DNA from: Gemmatales bacterium
GTDB taxonomy: Bacteria; Planctomycetota; Planctomycetia; Gemmatales; Gemmataceae
NCBI GenBank assembly: GCA_026004675.1
Contig: BPJP01000003.1
Coordinates: 434,001 to 498,000 of the forward strand
DNA length: 64,000 nt
Reading direction: 5' to 3'
Position numbers and translations under genes: made by a program. Shown here one piece after another: positions 63,985 to 64,000 of this stretch. The notes under the pieces are model-generated. The model did not search any database. It saw only the letters and a program-made list of their open reading frames with translations, and had not been told where the DNA came from. Each line of letters opens with the position of its first letter. The stretch's first letter is position 1.

Positions 63985-64000
63985 ATGGCAAAAGCGGAGC
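63985..64000 (+). CDS. Start of a further gene, cut by the window
   Basis: An ATG giving MAKAE at the very edge, 26 bases after the adaptor stop. In tripartite exporters of this type the next gene is often the ABC-transporter component, but nothing more can be seen. The assignment is a guess from order alone. Confidence 0.25.

Noticed and set aside
1..64000. tRNA and rRNA genes
   Set aside because: None was recognised by eye; a dedicated scan would be needed to exclude a tRNA.

Overview
The window reads as chromosomal DNA of a planctomycete, most likely a Gemmata-type member of the order Gemmatales. The evidence is the family content: DUF1549/DUF1553 and DUF1501 proteins with twin-arginine-like leaders, WD40 and PQQ-type propellers, a TIGR03000-domain protein with a Cys/Gly/Tyr-rich N-terminus, a sulfatase, a DUF2752 protein, a standalone PilZ protein, and a Ser/Thr kinase fused to a substrate-binding protein. 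lpxA, a large TolC-like protein and an HlyD-type adaptor show a Gram-negative envelope. No rRNA or tRNA gene was recognised.

Positions 1-12,050 hold seven tandem orphan Rhs toxin-tip/immunity modules, all on the minus strand. Four keep the last ~60 residues of an Rhs core (RYRFTGREFES...GRW..DP...NPYRYAGN.PVN) and three have lost it. Each core is preceded by a conserved ~200-250 bp spacer. No full-length rhs gene is present. Recognisable tips are AHH nucleases (two), an LHH nuclease, two HExxH metallopeptidase-like tips, a KHH-containing tip and one unidentified tip. Several are frameshifted, so the array looks like a silent, decaying reservoir of toxin tips. Three pairs of modules share the linker before the toxin but carry different tips.

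Positions 12,040-12,700 and 30,430-35,735, plus a patch at 44,425-44,640, hold a dispersed repeat family. Its parts are a 54-bp tandem repeat with two hairpins per unit, a ~230 bp flank, and a 261-bp MITE-like element with 14-bp terminal inverted repeats (three equal-length copies and one truncated copy). Broken genes sit at the edges: a proline-racemase 5' fragment and an EF-hand 3' fragment bracket one cluster, a small gene lies between two direct MITE copies, and the Rhs array ends inside the truncated MITE.

Positions 12,700-32,420 carry mostly ordinary genes: a frameshifted orphan, a HEAT-repeat protein coupled to an agmatine/peptidylarginine deiminase, a secreted WD40 protein, a Cys-rich secreted peptide, truA, a DUF2752 protein, a lipoprotein, an Lhr-type helicase, a CxxCxxCC protein, a DUF1549/DUF1553-DUF1501-WD40 operon, a PQQ-propeller protein and an outer-membrane protein. 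Positions 35,850-64,000 carry the kinase/urea-type-receptor fusion, a frameshifted esterase, a PilZ protein, a second DUF1501 protein, a creatininase and a TIM-barrel isomerase, a response regulator, lpxA, a Clp_N-ThiD2-ThiE fusion, a Trm112-like protein, a polysaccharide pair (SDR epimerase and MraY/WecA-type transferase), the TIGR03000 protein, a large membrane protein, a thioredoxin-like protein with an in-frame UGA at a CxxC position, a sulfatase, pyrD, an enolase-superfamily enzyme, a lipoprotein, and a TolC-HlyD export operon running off the right edge.

The most distinctive points are the paired-linker orphan Rhs array, the repeat family that breaks genes, the possible CxxU protein and the receptor kinase. 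All function calls come from reading motifs by eye; no database search was run.
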